Shown here: positions 22,171-34,690 of the stretch, piece after piece | Layout of the letters: each line of letters opens with the position of its first letter | Position numbering within the stretch: the first letter of the stretch is position 1 | Source of the DNA: Ursus arctos | Lineage: Eukaryota > Chordata > Mammalia > Carnivora > Ursidae | DNA: 64,000 nucleotides | Assembly (NCBI RefSeq): GCF_023065955.2 | Contig: NC_079873.1 | Span: 14,460,566-14,524,565 of the forward strand | Direction: 5' to 3' | Translations under genes and position numbers: made by a program | Notes under the pieces: model-generated | The model's input: only the letters and a program-made list of their open reading frames with translations | Told to the model about the DNA's origin: nothing | Database searches by the model: none

Positions 22171-23508
22171 AACACTAACTTGATCATGACTGTGAAATGT
22201 TAAGGACCTTCCAAGCGGGAGTGCAGAGCGGAGTTAAGGGTGTGCCTTAAATAGTCTCACTGAAAGGAGTGGGAAAGCAAGGAAGAAAGATTTTTAAAAA
22301 TGGTACTTACCAACAGTGTAAAAATCCATAAAAAGATCCATGATGATAAGGATTGAGGGGTGAGAAAACCCACTTCTTTTAATATCGTCATTTATTGATG
22401 ACCCCTTTAAGTGAAATGGCACATTGAATGCCAAATTGCAAGAGGTTAAGGAGAGAGCAGGTTGAGAAAATCCGGTTTGTGCCATTTTTCTCTTTTGAGA
22501 GTTGAGAAATTGAGATTGAGAGTAGTAGGAGGAATAGATGTGATTAAATATTCACTAGTCAGGAATCCCCGTATTTTCACCCCACTAAAAGGCACTCTTG
22601 GGTTATTAATCACTTATTATGCACAATTTGTCTTTTGTTATAACGGTTCATTTTTAGCAAGCATTATGTATTTTGAATTACTGACCCTGTTTTTCTTTTT
22701 CAGATTAATTTTGTTTTCTACCAAAAAGCTGAGTGGTGATACTGTCATTTTTAAAAACTAAAAAACTGAACTATTTTAAGCAGATACTTGAGGGAAAAGT
22801 CAATGAACCCATCACCAGTTTACCAGATTATTTATAGTGTGCCATCTAAAACCATACAGTTATTTTCTACTAAAACAAAATAAACATTGTTTCAGTTTTT
22901 TTCCACATTAAATGAAACAAGCCTTTAAATTTTTTTTAGATTTAAGTTTTACATGTGAATTGAGCTTTTAAAACACAACTTAAAAGAGAAGAATCAACAA
23001 TAACAAACTGAATATATGGGATTAATTATATTATTTTCTTTGTCATTACTTTCCTCCTTATTTAAATATAAGTAGGATATGGATTCCTGCTTCTTGTGTA
23101 CAAAATTTCTACCATTTGAAGAAAATTAGAGAGAGGCTTGGGTTTTTAATAAAGATCGGAAGCAGCTGGAAATATTTCAGTATTGGTTGATTATTTCACC
23201 ATGATTTTTTTGAAGTAATCACACTTTCCTAAATGATATTAATTTACTGCAGGTTATGGAGATTAATGAGATGCCACTGTTCAACTGGACTTTGGGTCAG
23301 GAGCAAAGATCATAGGAATTATTAGTGGGGGAAGACATCTTCTATCTACTCTTAAAGGGGCACTCATAGAACCATTACTTCTATGTGGGTTCCTCTCTTG
23401 GCCTAGCTTTTCTTGCTGATCCAATTAATTGTAGAACAGTTTCTGGAACACTACGAAAGTCTTATTAAAATCATACTTCTTTGTGTTATAATATTCTGTA
23501 TTTCAGAT
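22171..23508 (+). other. Intron sequence, no feature recognised
   Basis: AT-rich, unique-looking sequence up to the L1 target site. Confidence 0.45.
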
Positions 23509-23933
23509 TCAGCTAGTCTTTAAAATTTTTTTATTTAAATTCAATTAATTAACATATGATGTATTATTAGTTTCAGAGGTAGAGGTTAGTTATTCATCAG
23601 TCTTATATAATCCCCAGTGCTCATTACATCACATGCCCTCCTTAATGTCCAACACCCAGTTACCCCATCCCCCCACCCCTCTCCCCTCCAGCAACACTTT
23701 GTTTCCTATGATTAAGAGTTTCTTATGGTTTGTCTCCCTCTCTGATTTTCGTCTTGTTTTATTTTTTCCTCTCTTCCCCTATGATCCTCTGTTTTGTTTT
23801 TTAAATTCCACATATGAGTGAGATCATGTAATTGTCTTTCTCTGATTGACTTATTTAGCTTAGCATAATACCCTCTAATTCCATCCACGTCTTTGCAAAT
23901 GGCAAGATTTCATCTTTTTTTGATGGCTGATTA

Positions 23934-23937
<4 letters not shown>

Positions 23938-23977
<40 letters not shown>

Positions 23978-23983
23978 AGTGTG

Positions 23984-24020
<37 letters not shown>
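23938..24020 (+). repeat. (GT)n-(AC)n palindromic microsatellite inside the L1
   Basis: About 36 bases of GT repeat, the centre 'atgtagtgtgtata', then about 46 bases of AC repeat. The two arms are inverted repeats of each other, centred on GTGTATACAC. Confidence 0.95.
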
Positions 24021-24022
<2 letters not shown>

Positions 24023-25355
24023 CATCTTCTTTATCCATTCATCAGTCAATGGACATTTGGTCTCTTTTCATAGTTTGGCTATTGTGGACATTCCTGCTAT
24101 AAACACTGGGGTGCAGGTGCCCCTTCAGATCATTACATTTGTATCTTTGGGATAAATACCCAGTAGTGCAATTGCTGCATCATAGGATAGCTCTATTTTC
24201 AACTTTTTGAGGAACCTCCATATGGTTTTCTAGAGCGGCTGCACCAGCTTGCATTCCCACCAACAGTGTAGGAGGGTTCCCCTTTTTCCACATCCTTGCC
24301 AACATCTTTGGTTCCTGAGTGGTTAATTTTAGCCCTTCTGACTGGTGTGAGGTGGTATCTCATTGTCATGTTGATTTGTATTTCCCTCATGCTGAGTGAT
24401 GTTGAACATTTTTTCATGTGTCTGTTGGCCATTTGGGTGTCTTCTCTGGAGAAATGTCTGTTCGTGTCTTTGTTCTTTGGGTGTTGAGTTTGTTAAGTTC
24501 TTTAAGATTTTGGGTACGAGCCCTTTATCTGGTATGTATGTCATTTGCAAATATCTTCTCCCATTCTGTCAGTTGTCTCTTGGTTTTGTCAACTGTTTCC
24601 TTTGCTGTGCAAAAGCTTTTTATCTTGATGAAGTCCCAGTAGTTCATTTTTGCCTTTGTTTCCCTTGCCTTTGGAGACATGTCTAGCAAGAAGTTACTGC
24701 GGCTGAAGTCACAGAGGTTGCTGCCTCTGTTCTCCTCTAGGATTTTGATGGATTCCTGTCTCACATTTAGGTCTTTCATCTATTTTGAGTCTATTTTTGT
24801 GAATGTTGTAAGGAAACGGTCCAGTTTCATTCTTCTGTAGGTGGATGTCCAATTTTCTCAACACCATTTGTTGAAGAGACTGTCTTTTTTCCATTGGATA
24901 TTCTTTCCTGCTTTGTCAAAGATGAGTTGACCATAGAGTTGAGGGTCCATTTCTGGGTGCTCTATTCTGTTCCATTGATCTATGTGCCTTTTTTTTTTTT
25001 TTTTTTGCCACTACCATACCGTCTTGATGATTACAGCTTTGTAATAAAGCTTGAAATCCAGAATTGTGATGCCACCAGCTTTGGTTTTCTTTTTCAACAT
25101 TCCCTTGGGTATTCAGGGTCTTTTCTGGTTCCATACAAATTTTAGGATTATTTGTTCCAGCTCTGTGAAAAAAGTTGATGGTGTTTTATAGGGATTGCAT
25201 TGAATGTATAGATTGCTCTAGGTAGCTTAGACATTTTAACAAGATTTATTCTTCCAATCCATGGGAATGGGACGTTTTTCCATTTCTTTGTGTCTTCCTC
25301 AATTTCTTTCATGAGTGTTCTATAGTTTTCTGAGTACTGATCCTTTGCCTCTTTG

Positions 25356-25575
25356 TTTTTTTTTTTTTTTTTAAAGATTTTATTTATTTATTTATTTGCC
25401 AGAGAGAGAGAGAGAGAGAGACAGCCAGCGAGAGAGGGAACACAAGCAGGGGGAGTGGGAGAGGAAGAAGCAGGCTCCCAGCAGAGGAGCCCGATGTGGG
25501 GCCTGATCCCAGGACCCTGGGACCACGCCCCGAGCCGCAGGCAGACGCTTAACAACTGCGCCACCCAGGCGCCCC
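25356..25575 (-). repeat. SINEC inserted in L1 ORF2
   Basis: Perfect 15-bp duplication TCCTTTGCCTCTTTG at 25341-25355 and 25576-25590, so it is younger than the L1. Confidence 0.95.
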
Positions 25576-27969
25576 TCCTTTGCCTCTTTGGTTAGGTTTA
25601 TTCCTAGGTATCTTACGGTTTTGGGTGCAATTGTAAATGGGATCGATTCCTTAATTTCTCTTTCTTCTGTCTCATTGTTCATGTATAGGAATGGAACTGT
25701 TTTCTGTGCGTTGATTTTATATCCTGCCACATTGCTGAATTCCTGTGAGTTCTAGCAGTTTTAGGGTGGAGTCTTTGGGTTTTCCACATAGAGTATCATG
25801 TCATCTGCAAAGAGTGATAGTTTGACTTCTTTGCTGATTTGGATGCATTTTATTTCTTTTTGTTGTCTGTTTGCTGAGGCTAGGACTTCTAGTACTGTGT
25901 TAAACGGCAGTGGTGATAGTGGACATCCCTGCCGTGTTCCTGACCTTAGGAAAAAAGCTCTCAGTGTTTTCCCATTGAGAATGATATTCACTGTGGGCTT
26001 TTCGTATGTGGCTTTTATGATATTGAGGTATGTTCCATCTATCCCTACACTGTGGAGGGTTTTAATCAAGAAAGGATGCTATACTTTCTCAGATGTTTTT
26101 TCTGCATCTATTGAGAGGATCATATGGTTCTTGTCCTTTGTTTTATTTATGTAGTCTATCACATTGATTAATTTGCGGATGTTGAACCACCCTTGCAGCC
26201 CAGGAATAAATCCCACTTGGTTGTGGCGAATCATCCTTTTAATGTACTGTTGGATCCTATTGACTAGTATTTTGGTGAGAATTTTTGCATCCATGTTCAT
26301 CAGGAATATTGGTGTGCAGTTCTACTCTTTGGTAGGGTCTTTGTCTGGTTTTGGGATCAAGGTAATGCTGGCCTCGTAGAATGAGTTTGAAAGTTTTCCT
26401 TCCATTTCTATTTTTTGAAACAGCTTCAGAAGATTAGGTATTAGCTCTTCTTTAAATGTTTGGAAGAATTTCCCTGGGAAGCCATTTGGCCCTGGGCTTT
26501 TGTTTGTTGGGAGATTTTTGATTACTGCTTCAGTTTCCTTGCTGGTCCGTTCAGGTTTTCTATTTCTTCCTGTTTCGGTTTTGGTAGTTTATACGTCTCT
26601 AGGAATGCATCCATTTCTTCCAGATCACCTAATTTTTTGGCATATATTGCTTATGATATGTTCTTGTAATTGTATTTCTTTGGTGTTGGTTCTGATCTCT
26701 CCTTTTTCATTCATGATTTTATTAATTTGGGTCCTTTCTCTTTTCTTTTTGATAAGTCTGGCCAGGGGTTTATCAATCTTATTAATTCTTTCAAAGATCC
26801 AGCTCCTTGTTTCGTTGATCTATTCTGTTATTCTTTTGGTTTCTATTTTATTGATTTCTGCCCCAATCTCTATTATTTCTCTTCTCTTGCTGGGATTAGG
26901 CTCTATTTGCTATTCTTTCTCCAGCTCCTTTAGTTGTAAGGTTAGGTTGTGTCTTTGAGAGCTTTCTTGTTTGTTGAGAAAGGCTTGCATTGCTATATAC
27001 TTCTGTCTTAGGCCCGCCTTTATTGGATCCCAAAGATTTTGAACAGTTGTGTTTTCATTTTCATTTGTTTCCATGAATTTTTAAAATTCTTCTTTAATTT
27101 CCTGTTTGACCCATTCATTCTTTAGTAGGATGCTCTTTAGCCTCCATGTGTTTGAGTTCTTTCCAAATCTCTTCCTATGATTGAGTTCCAGTTTCAAAGC
27201 ATTGTGGTCTGAAAATATGCAGGGAATGATCTCAGTCTTTTGGTACTGGTTGAGACCTGATTTGTGACCAAGTATGTGATCTATTTTGGAGAATGTTCCG
27301 TGTGCACTCGAGAAAATTGTGTATTCTGTGGCTTTAGGATGGAATGTTCCGAATATATCTGTGAAGTCCATCTGGTCCAGTGTGTCATTCAAAGCCCTTA
27401 TTTCCTTGTTGATCTTCTGCTTAGATGATCTGTCCATTGCAGTGAGTGGGGTGTTAAAGTCCCCTACTCTTATTGTGTTATTATTGGTGTGTTTTTAAAA
27501 TTTTGTTATTAATTGGCTTATATAATTGGCTGCTTCCATGTTAGGGGCATAAATATTTACAGTTGTTAGATCTTCTTGTTGGATGGACCCTTTAATTATG
27601 ATATAGTGTCTTTCCTCATCTCTTAATATAGTCTTTGGTTTAAAATCTAATTTGTCTGATGTAAGAATTGCCACCCCAGCTTTCTTTTGATGTCCATTAA
27701 CATGATAAATGCTTTTCCACCCCCTCACTTTAAATCTGGAGGTGTCTTTGGGTCTAAAATATGTCTCTTGCAGAAAGCATAGATGGGTCTTGCTTTTTTA
27801 TCCAATCTGATATCTTGTGTCTTTTGAATGGGGCATTAAGCCCATTTACATTCAGAGTAACTATTGAAAAATACGAATTTAGTGCCATTGTATTACCTGT
27901 AAAGTGACTGTTTCTGTATATTGTCTCTGTTCCTTTCTGATGTATGTTACCTTTGGGCTCTGTGCTTAG

Positions 27970-28862
27970 AAGATCCCTTTTAATATTTCTTGTAGGGCTG
28001 GTTTGGTGATCACAAATTCTTTTAGTTTCTTTTTGTCCTGGAAGCTTTTTATCACTCCTTCTATTTTGAATGACATTCCTAGCTGGATAAAGTATTCTTG
28101 GCTGCATATTTTTCTCATTTAGCACCCTGATTATATCATTATCAGATTGTATCAGTTCTTTCTGGCCTGCCATGTCTCCATTAATAGGTCGGCTGCTGCC
28201 AGTCTAATGTTTCTAACCTTATAGGTTGCAGACCTCTTGTCCCAAGCTGCTTTTAGGATTTCCTCTTTGTCTCTGAGATTTGCAAGTTTCACTATTATAT
28301 GTCGGGGTGTTGACCTATTCTTATTGGTTTTTGAGGACTGTGCCTCCTGGACTTTGATGTCTGTTTCCTTCCTCAGGTTAGGGCAGGTCTCCACTATAAT
28401 TTGCTCCAGTATACTTTCTGTCCCCCTCTTTCTTTCCTCTTCTGGGATCCCAATTGTTTTACTATTGTTTTGCTTTATTATATCACTTGTCTCTTGAATT
28501 CTACCTTCTTGATCCAGTGGTAGTTCTCTCTTTGTCTCAGCTTCTTTATTCTCCATCATTTTGTCTTTTATATCACTAATTCTCTCTTCTTCTACATTTA
28601 TCCTATCAGAGCCTCCATTTTTTATTACACCTCATCAGTATCCTTTATGATATCCTTTTGATATCGACTTTAGTTCTTTTATTTCTCCAGAAAGGGATTC
28701 TCTCGTTTCTTCTATGCTTTTTTCAAGCCCAGCTAGTATCTTTATAATCGTTATTCTGAAGTATAGTTCCAACATTTTACTTACATCTATACTGATTAGG
28801 TCTTTGGCAGTCAGTACTGCCTCTTGTTCTCTTTTTTGAGGTGAGTTTTTCCGTCTTGTTAT
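27970..28862 (-). pseudogene. L1 ORF1 relic (RNA-binding protein)
   Basis: The N-terminal text TRRKNSPQKREQEAVLTAKD begins at about 28859. The expected start codon is ATA here, so the start is lost. A coiled-coil-type region and then the RRM/C-terminal text ('PRHIIVKLANLRDKEEILKA', about 28290) follow. Open pieces at 28635-29048 and 28152-28559 are in different frames, so frameshifts break it. The end overlaps text just before ORF2. Confidence 0.85.
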
Positions 28863-29285
28863 TCTGTCCAGAGAAGAATAGATGGATGAGAGAACGAATA
28901 CTAAAATGGCAACAACAACCCCAGAGAAATACACACTAAACAAATTAGAAGAGACCTGAAACCGGGGGGTGGGGAGGGGGAGAAGGAGAGTATAATCAGG
29001 TGGACAGAATAGAGGAATACACTGAATCCTGTGTGTATTTTGGTCCATTTGTTAGAAAACTAAATCCCAAAATTGTAAAGAATGAAAAATTTATATTTGT
29101 ACAAAAATAAAATTAATTACAATGAAAGGATAGAATGTAACTGTGAAAATGAAAATTAAAAGAGAAAAGGGGAAAAAAAAAAGAATATAAACAGGTGAAC
29201 AGAACAGAGCAATACACTATATCCTGAGTGTATTTTGGTCAGTTTATTAGAAGAAACTGCATCCAAAAATTGTAAAGAAAGAAAA

Positions 29286-29286
29286 C

Positions 29287-29323
<37 letters not shown>

Positions 29324-29365
29324 AATGAAATTAAATATATATATATATTTATATGTATATATATA
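29286..29365 (+). repeat. (AT)n-(AC)n simple repeat in the L1 5' UTR
   Basis: AT units, then about eight AC units, then further AT-rich units. Confidence 0.9.
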
Positions 29366-30294
29366 CAAAAATAAAATTAAATACATTGGAAGGATAGACG
29401 ATAACTGTAAAGATGAAAATTAAAAAAAGATTTTAAAAAAGTCGATAAAATAAGAAATTGTTTGAAAATGAAAGAGAAAAAAAATAAAATTGAAAGACTA
29501 AAGAATCATGGGTAAAAAAACCCATGAATTCTCTATACTATTTTCCCCTAACTTTGGAGTTTTGTAGTTCTCTATGATTGGTAAATTTCATCTTAGTGGA
29601 ATGTTCCTGCTGATCTTCTGGGGGAGGAGGCTGTTGCATTGATTCTCAAGTGTCTTTGCCCTGGGTGGAATTGCACCGTCCTTGCCAGGGGGCCAAGTTA
29701 AGTAATCTGCTCAGGATTGTTCTATGTGGCTTTTGTTCCCTGAAGGCTTTCTGGGGGGCACTTAAGAGGATGAGAATGAAAATGACGGCCTCCCATTCTC
29801 CAGCCCCAGAGCCAACAGAGCTCAGGGCCCCACTCCTCAAGGCGCCCTCAGGGAAAAGCAGTCAATCGCTCCTGTCTCCCTGGTCTCGGTCAGCACTCCA
29901 TGCTCACCCAGCCTGTGACTGCATGTTTCTATCTCAGGCACGTAGTCTCCAAACCTTTTGAGTCTCCAAACCCGGGGGAGGGAGGAGAGGGTTTCGTGGC
30001 AGTTCTGCTGCTCACTGTGCCCCTGCTCAGAGAGTGGTTGCCCGACTGTGACACAGTTCATGGTTTATGGCAACCCTGAGCTGAGAGCCCACTCCTGTGC
30101 CTGTTGATTGTAGCTGGCTTCCCTGCTCCGATGCCTGGGAACTCTGCCGCACTCAGGCACCCCTGTCTTCCTGTGACCCCGAGGATCCTGAGACCACACT
30201 GTCCCACCTAGGATATTGCTCTGCTTCACCACCTGAGCACCTTTCAGGCAGGGACATCCCTCACTGGAGCAGACTTCTAAAAGTTCTGATGTTG

Positions 30295-30503
30295 GGGCGC
30301 CTGGGTGGCACAGTGGTTAAGCGGCTGCCTTCGGCTCAGGGCGTGATCCCAGCGTTATGGGATCGAGCCCCACATCAGGCTCCTCTGCTAGGAGCCTGCT
30401 TCTTCCTCTCCCACTCCCCCTGCTTGTGTTCCCTCTCTTGCTGGCTGTCTCTATCTCTGTCCAATAAATAAATAAAATCTTTAAAAAAAAATAAAAAAAA
30501 ATT
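30295..30503 (+). repeat. SINEC, young arctoid-type subfamily, in the L1 5' UTR
   Basis: Perfect 16-bp duplication AAAAGTTCTGATGTTG at 30279-30294 and 30504-30519. It carries 'ggtggcacagtggttaagcg' and 'cccagcgttatgggatcgag'. Confidence 0.95.
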
Positions 30504-30802
30504 AAAAGTTCTGATGTTGTGCTCGGCTGCCATATCACTTTCCCGTGCCGGCTGACGGAGACTCCCCTGCCCAGTGTATCTTTCCATATAGCGCCAGGGA
30601 TTGACTTCTACGTACCTCCTACCTTGCAGAAAGTGGTCACTTTTCTCTTTGTAGAGTTGCAGCTATTCTTTCCTTAGATCTCTGGTTGAGTTCTCAGGTT
30701 TTCAGAATGATTGGATAGCTATCTAGATGAATTCCTGGGACCAGATGAAACTAAGGTCTCCTACTCCTCCACCATCTTGGACTCCGCTCTCTGCTAGTGT
30801 TT

Positions 30803-31513
30803 TGATACAGAGCAAACTACCTATGTTTCTGTTGTCTTATTATCAAAAGAAATAATGGCTCGTATATCAATTCACAGGTGAATCTAACTTCTTCAGGGAA
30901 ATAAAATAATTTTGGGCTTTTACCTTTAGCCTCATCATCCTTATCTAGATTTGTTTTGTTTGTCTGGTTTTTAGTAAATGGGATAAAGAAATGGTCATGT
31001 TAGAACTGGCCGATAATAACTCTGCATGCATTGTCTACGCAGAAGACTTTACCTTTTTCATCCTTCCCACAGTGACTCAGTTCCTAAATGATTTGTCCCT
31101 CCCTCCCCCACACACTCCTCTACCCTTCTAGAGGATGAGTTGGCAGGGACACTAGATGGACTTTAAAGTCTTCTTCTCCGCTAATCATAAAAACATAGTT
31201 AGTTCAGACAAAAGAACATTCTATACCTTCTTCAGATGAGTAATTTCATTAGTCTCTGATAAATGTCTGTGCTTAAGGGATTTACACTAGCTCTTTAATG
31301 CAACTTCTTTTCAAAACTTCAGGAGCAAAAATGAAAGTGAATCTTTTTTTTTTTTTTTTTTTTTTCCAGAGGCCTGAATTATGTGTTCACTGGTAACACA
31401 AGAAAAGGAACTGATCAACAAATGCCCATATAGTGGATACTTTTAAGTAGTTAAGCATAACTATCAGTTGTTGAAAGCAGTAAATGGAAAGTAGTACACA
31501 ATGATCTATTTCT
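30803..31513 (+). other. Intron sequence, no feature recognised
   Basis: Contains a poly-T run of about 23 at 31346-31368 followed by 'cc'; otherwise unremarkable. Confidence 0.45.
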
Positions 31514-31725
31514 TTTCTTTCTTTTTTTTTTTTTTTAAAGATTTTATTTATTTATTCGACAGAGACAGAGACAGCCAGCGAGAGAGGGAACACAAGCAGG
31601 GGGAGTAGGAGAGGAAGAAGCAGGCTTATAGCGGAGGAGCCTGATGTGGGGCTCGATCCCATAACGCCGGGATCACGCCCTGAGCCGAAGGCAGACGCTT
31701 AACCGCTGTGCCACCCAGGCGCCCC
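31514..31725 (-). repeat. SINEC, young arctoid-type subfamily
   Basis: Perfect 17-bp duplication CACAATGATCTATTTCT at 31497-31513 and 31726-31742. Confidence 0.95.
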
Positions 31726-31742
31726 CACAATGATCTATTTCT

Positions 31743-32229
31743 ATATAAAAAGTAATCCAACCCTGAAATAACTTTTAGAAGCTAGAGTTGATATTCTACA
31801 ATGCTTTTGAGCTTTACTCTTTCCTAATTTAAAGGTTTTTTTTTCATATGTTAAAGCCTTTTAATTTTAAAATATCAAAAATTTTTGGACCTTCTGTACT
31901 TAAAGCACTGTTTTAGGCACGGCATTATAAAGTATAATTCAACCAAATATCTGCTTAAGCCAAATCTATTGAGTGCCCACAAAATGTCAGATACTCTGCC
32001 TCATACTGGCTCTGTAGAAGTCAATAAGTAATTCCTATTTTTGAGGAATTTAGCCTAGCATGTATAAATCAACAAACGTAAGATCCTGTTTTCTTTTGTC
32101 AGGAAGCTTAACACATAGCTTGGGAGAGGTAATTTTGAGGAAGATTGTAGTTGAAATGATAGTGTGAAAACTTCTTTCCCATTTTTTCAATAAATTCTTC
32201 ATGAAAGTGAACTTAGGAAAATATTTATG
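31743..32229 (+). other. Intron sequence, no feature recognised
   Basis: No named repeat; lies between a young SINE and the L1 cluster. Confidence 0.45.
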
Positions 32230-32712
32230 TCAGTAATAAAGGAAAAACAAGTATTTCTCAAACCCCGTAACTGCATGGGGGTTGTTTTCCACTTTCCACC
32301 TTTTGGCTATTATGAATAGTGCTGCTGTGAACTTTTGTGTACAAGTTTTGTTTGAGTTCCTGTTTTCAATACTTTGTGGATTTATACCTAAGAGCGGAAG
32401 CGATGGGTAATACGGGGGTTCTTTGTTCAACTTTTCAAGGAACCGCAAAACTTTTTTCCACAGCAGCTGCACTACTTTACATTCCTGCCAGCAATGTACA
32501 AGGTTTTCAATTTCTCCATATCCTTGCTAATACTTGTTTCCTTATTTCTTCTTGTTGTGGCCATCCTAGTGATGTAAAGTGGTAGCATTTTGTGTATTTG
32601 ATTAGCATGTCTGTAGTGATTAGTGATGTTGAGTATCTTTTCTTGTGCTTGTTGTCCATTTGCATCTCTTCTTTGTAGAAATGTCTATTTAAGTCCTTTG
32701 CCCATTTTTTAA

Positions 32713-32860
32713 AATTGAAATTCAAGTTAGTTAACATATAGTATAGTATTGGTTTCAGGGGTAGAATTTAGTGATTCATCATTTACATTGAACACCCATT
32801 GCTCATCTCAACATGTGCCCTCTTCAATACCCATCATCCATTTAGCCCATTCCCCCACCC
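32713..32860 (-). mobile_element. 148-bp truncated carnivoran L1 3' end nested in an older L1
   Basis: The insert matches the 3' UTR text of the L1s at 23545 and 60840. It is framed by a perfect 14-bp duplication TGCCCATTTTTTAA at 32699-32712 and 32861-32874. Removing it restores the older L1 text. Confidence 0.9.
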
Positions 32861-33069
32861 TGCCCATTTTTTAATTGGGTTGTTTTCATTGTTGAGTTGC
32901 AAGAATTCTTTATATATTTTGCATATAAGTCCTTTATCAGATATATGGTTTGCAAATATTTTTTCTCATTCTGTAGGTGGTCTGTTTACTTTCTTGATAA
33001 TGTTCTTTGCATGAAAGTTTTTAATTTTGATGAAGTCCAGTTTACCTCTTTTTTTCTTCTCTTGCTCAT

Positions 33070-33269
33070 TTTTTTTTTTTAAAGATTTTATTTATTTATT
33101 TGACAGAGATAGAGACAGCTAGCGAGAGAGGGAACCCAAGCAGGGAGAGTGGGAGAGGAAGAAGCAGGCTCCCAGAGGAGGAGCCTGACGTGGGGCTCGA
33201 TCCCATAACGCCGGGATCACGCCCTGAGCTGAAGGCAGATGCTTAACCGCTGTGCCACCCAGGCGCCCC
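33070..33269 (-). repeat. SINEC, young arctoid-type subfamily
   Basis: Duplicated flank TCTTGCTCAT at 33060-33069 and 33270-33279, inside old L1 sequence. Confidence 0.93.
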
Positions 33270-34095
33270 TCTTGCTCATGTTTTTGAAACCACTGCCAAA
33301 TCCAAGGTCATGATGGCTTATGTCTCTTTAAAAATTGGTAGTATGATTTTAGCTCTTATATTTAAGTGGTTAATCCATTTTGAATTAATTTTTATTTTAT
33401 TTAATATTTATTTTGAGTTAATATTTATTTATTTTATTGTATTTATGAGATAGGGGTCCACCCTAATTCTTTTGGATGTGTCCCAACAGCTTTTGTTGAA
33501 GAGACAGTTTTTTTTCCTATTTATTGGTATTGTCACCCTGTTGAAAATAAGTTGACCATCACTGTATGGGTTTATTTCCAGACTCTCAGTTTTATACCTG
33601 TGGTTTATGTGTCTGTCTTTATGCCAATGCCACACTGTTTTTGATTACTATGGATTTGTATTGAGTTTTGAAATCAGTAAGTATGAATCCACCAACTTTG
33701 TCCTCCCCACCCCCCCCCGCCCGGACCTATTTTAGTTATTGGGAGCCCTTTGTAATTCCATATGAATTTGAGGATTAGCCTTTTCATTTCTGAAAAAAAG
33801 GCCATTGGAATTTTGATAGGGATGGCACTGAATCTGTGGATTACTTTACATAGTATTGTTACCTTAACAATATAAGTTTTTCTAATCCATGAATGTAGGA
33901 CTTTCCATTTACTTAAGTCTTCTTTAACTTCTTTCATCAGTACTTTGTAGTTTTCAATGTGTTAGTCTTTTACCTGCTTGGTGAGATTTATTCCTAGGTA
34001 TTTATTCATTTGGATGCTATTGTAAATGGAATTGCTTTCTTAATTTCCATTTTGGATCATCAGTTGCTAGTGTATAGAAATACTACTGTTTTTTT

Positions 34096-34690
34096 ATTGT
34101 AAAATATGTATAACAATTTACCATTTTAACCATTTCTAAGTATACAGTTCAGTGTCATCAACTGTATTCACAATATTGTGTAAGCATCACCTATATATTT
34201 CCAATTTTCCTTATCACTCCCCCCAAAAAACTGTATCAATTAAGCAATAACTCCCCCATTCCCTCTTACTCCCAACCCCTAGTAACTTCTGATCTACTTT
34301 CTGTCTCTACAGTTTTACCTATTTTATATATTTCATATAAATGGAATAATACAATATTTGTCTTTTTGTGTCTGGCTTCTATTACTTAGCATACTGTTTT
34401 TAAGATTTGTTCATATTCTATATATCAGGACTTCATTCCTTTTTATAGCTGAATAATATTCCATTGTATGGATATACCACATTTTGTTTATCCATTCATT
34501 GGTTGATGGACAGTTGAATTGTTTCCACTTTTGGCTAATGTGAATAATGCTACTCTGAACATTCACAGACAAGTATCTTGAGTTCTTGCTCTTAATTCCT
34601 TTGTATATATACCCAGGAGTAGAATTGCTGGGTCATATGGTAATTATGTGTTTAACATTTTGTGGACTATTGGCTATTGTATTTTAATTT
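34096..34690 (-). repeat. L1 3' end inserted in older L1 ORF2
   Basis: 'tattgtaaaatatgtataac' through 'ccaggagtagaattgctggg' is antisense L1 3' text. The older ORF2 text stops before it and resumes after it ('atcctgcaactttgtggtga'). Confidence 0.65.

Larger units (their letters stand above)
23850..27888 (-). pseudogene. L1 ORF2 relic (endonuclease and reverse transcriptase)
   Basis: The ORF starts with MALNSYFSIVTLNVNGLNAP at 27888. Endonuclease pieces follow at 27495-27728 and 27081-27437; the latter has the SDH catalytic-site text. Reverse transcriptase pieces lie at 26079-26300 and 25761-26069, with TRQGCPLSP and the catalytic FADD. A C-terminal part at about 24199-24779 follows ([23 protein letters not shown]). 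Many stops and frameshifts and the SINE at 25356 disrupt it. Confidence 0.9.
23522..30789 (-). mobile_element. Near full-length carnivoran L1, inactivated
   Basis: Read on the minus strand, the element has a 5' UTR (30789 to about 28863, starting at 'agcggagtccaagatggtgg'), ORF1, ORF2 and a 3' UTR with an A-rich tail at 23522-23545. Imperfect 13-bp target duplications TCAGCTAGTCTTT (23509-23521) and TCTGCTAGTGTTT (30790-30802) bound it; 11 of 13 bases agree. Two SINEs are inserted (25356, 30295). Both reading frames are broken. It is antisense to CDKL5. Confidence 0.9.

Noticed and set aside
25353..25730. Open frames over the SINE at 25356 and neighbouring L1 DNA
   Set aside because: They are chance frames through SINE and L1 sequence. 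The same applies to most frames around 13586-13851, 30097-30587 and 50088-50411, which share the same SINE-derived residues.
26460..26958. 152-codon + strand open frame rich in Leu, Ser and Ile
   Set aside because: It is the antisense of L1 ORF2 reverse transcriptase; the hydrophobic composition comes from the T-rich antisense strand.
29156..29423. Open frames with Tyr-Ile and His-Thr repeats
   Set aside because: They only translate the (AT)n and (AC)n simple repeats.
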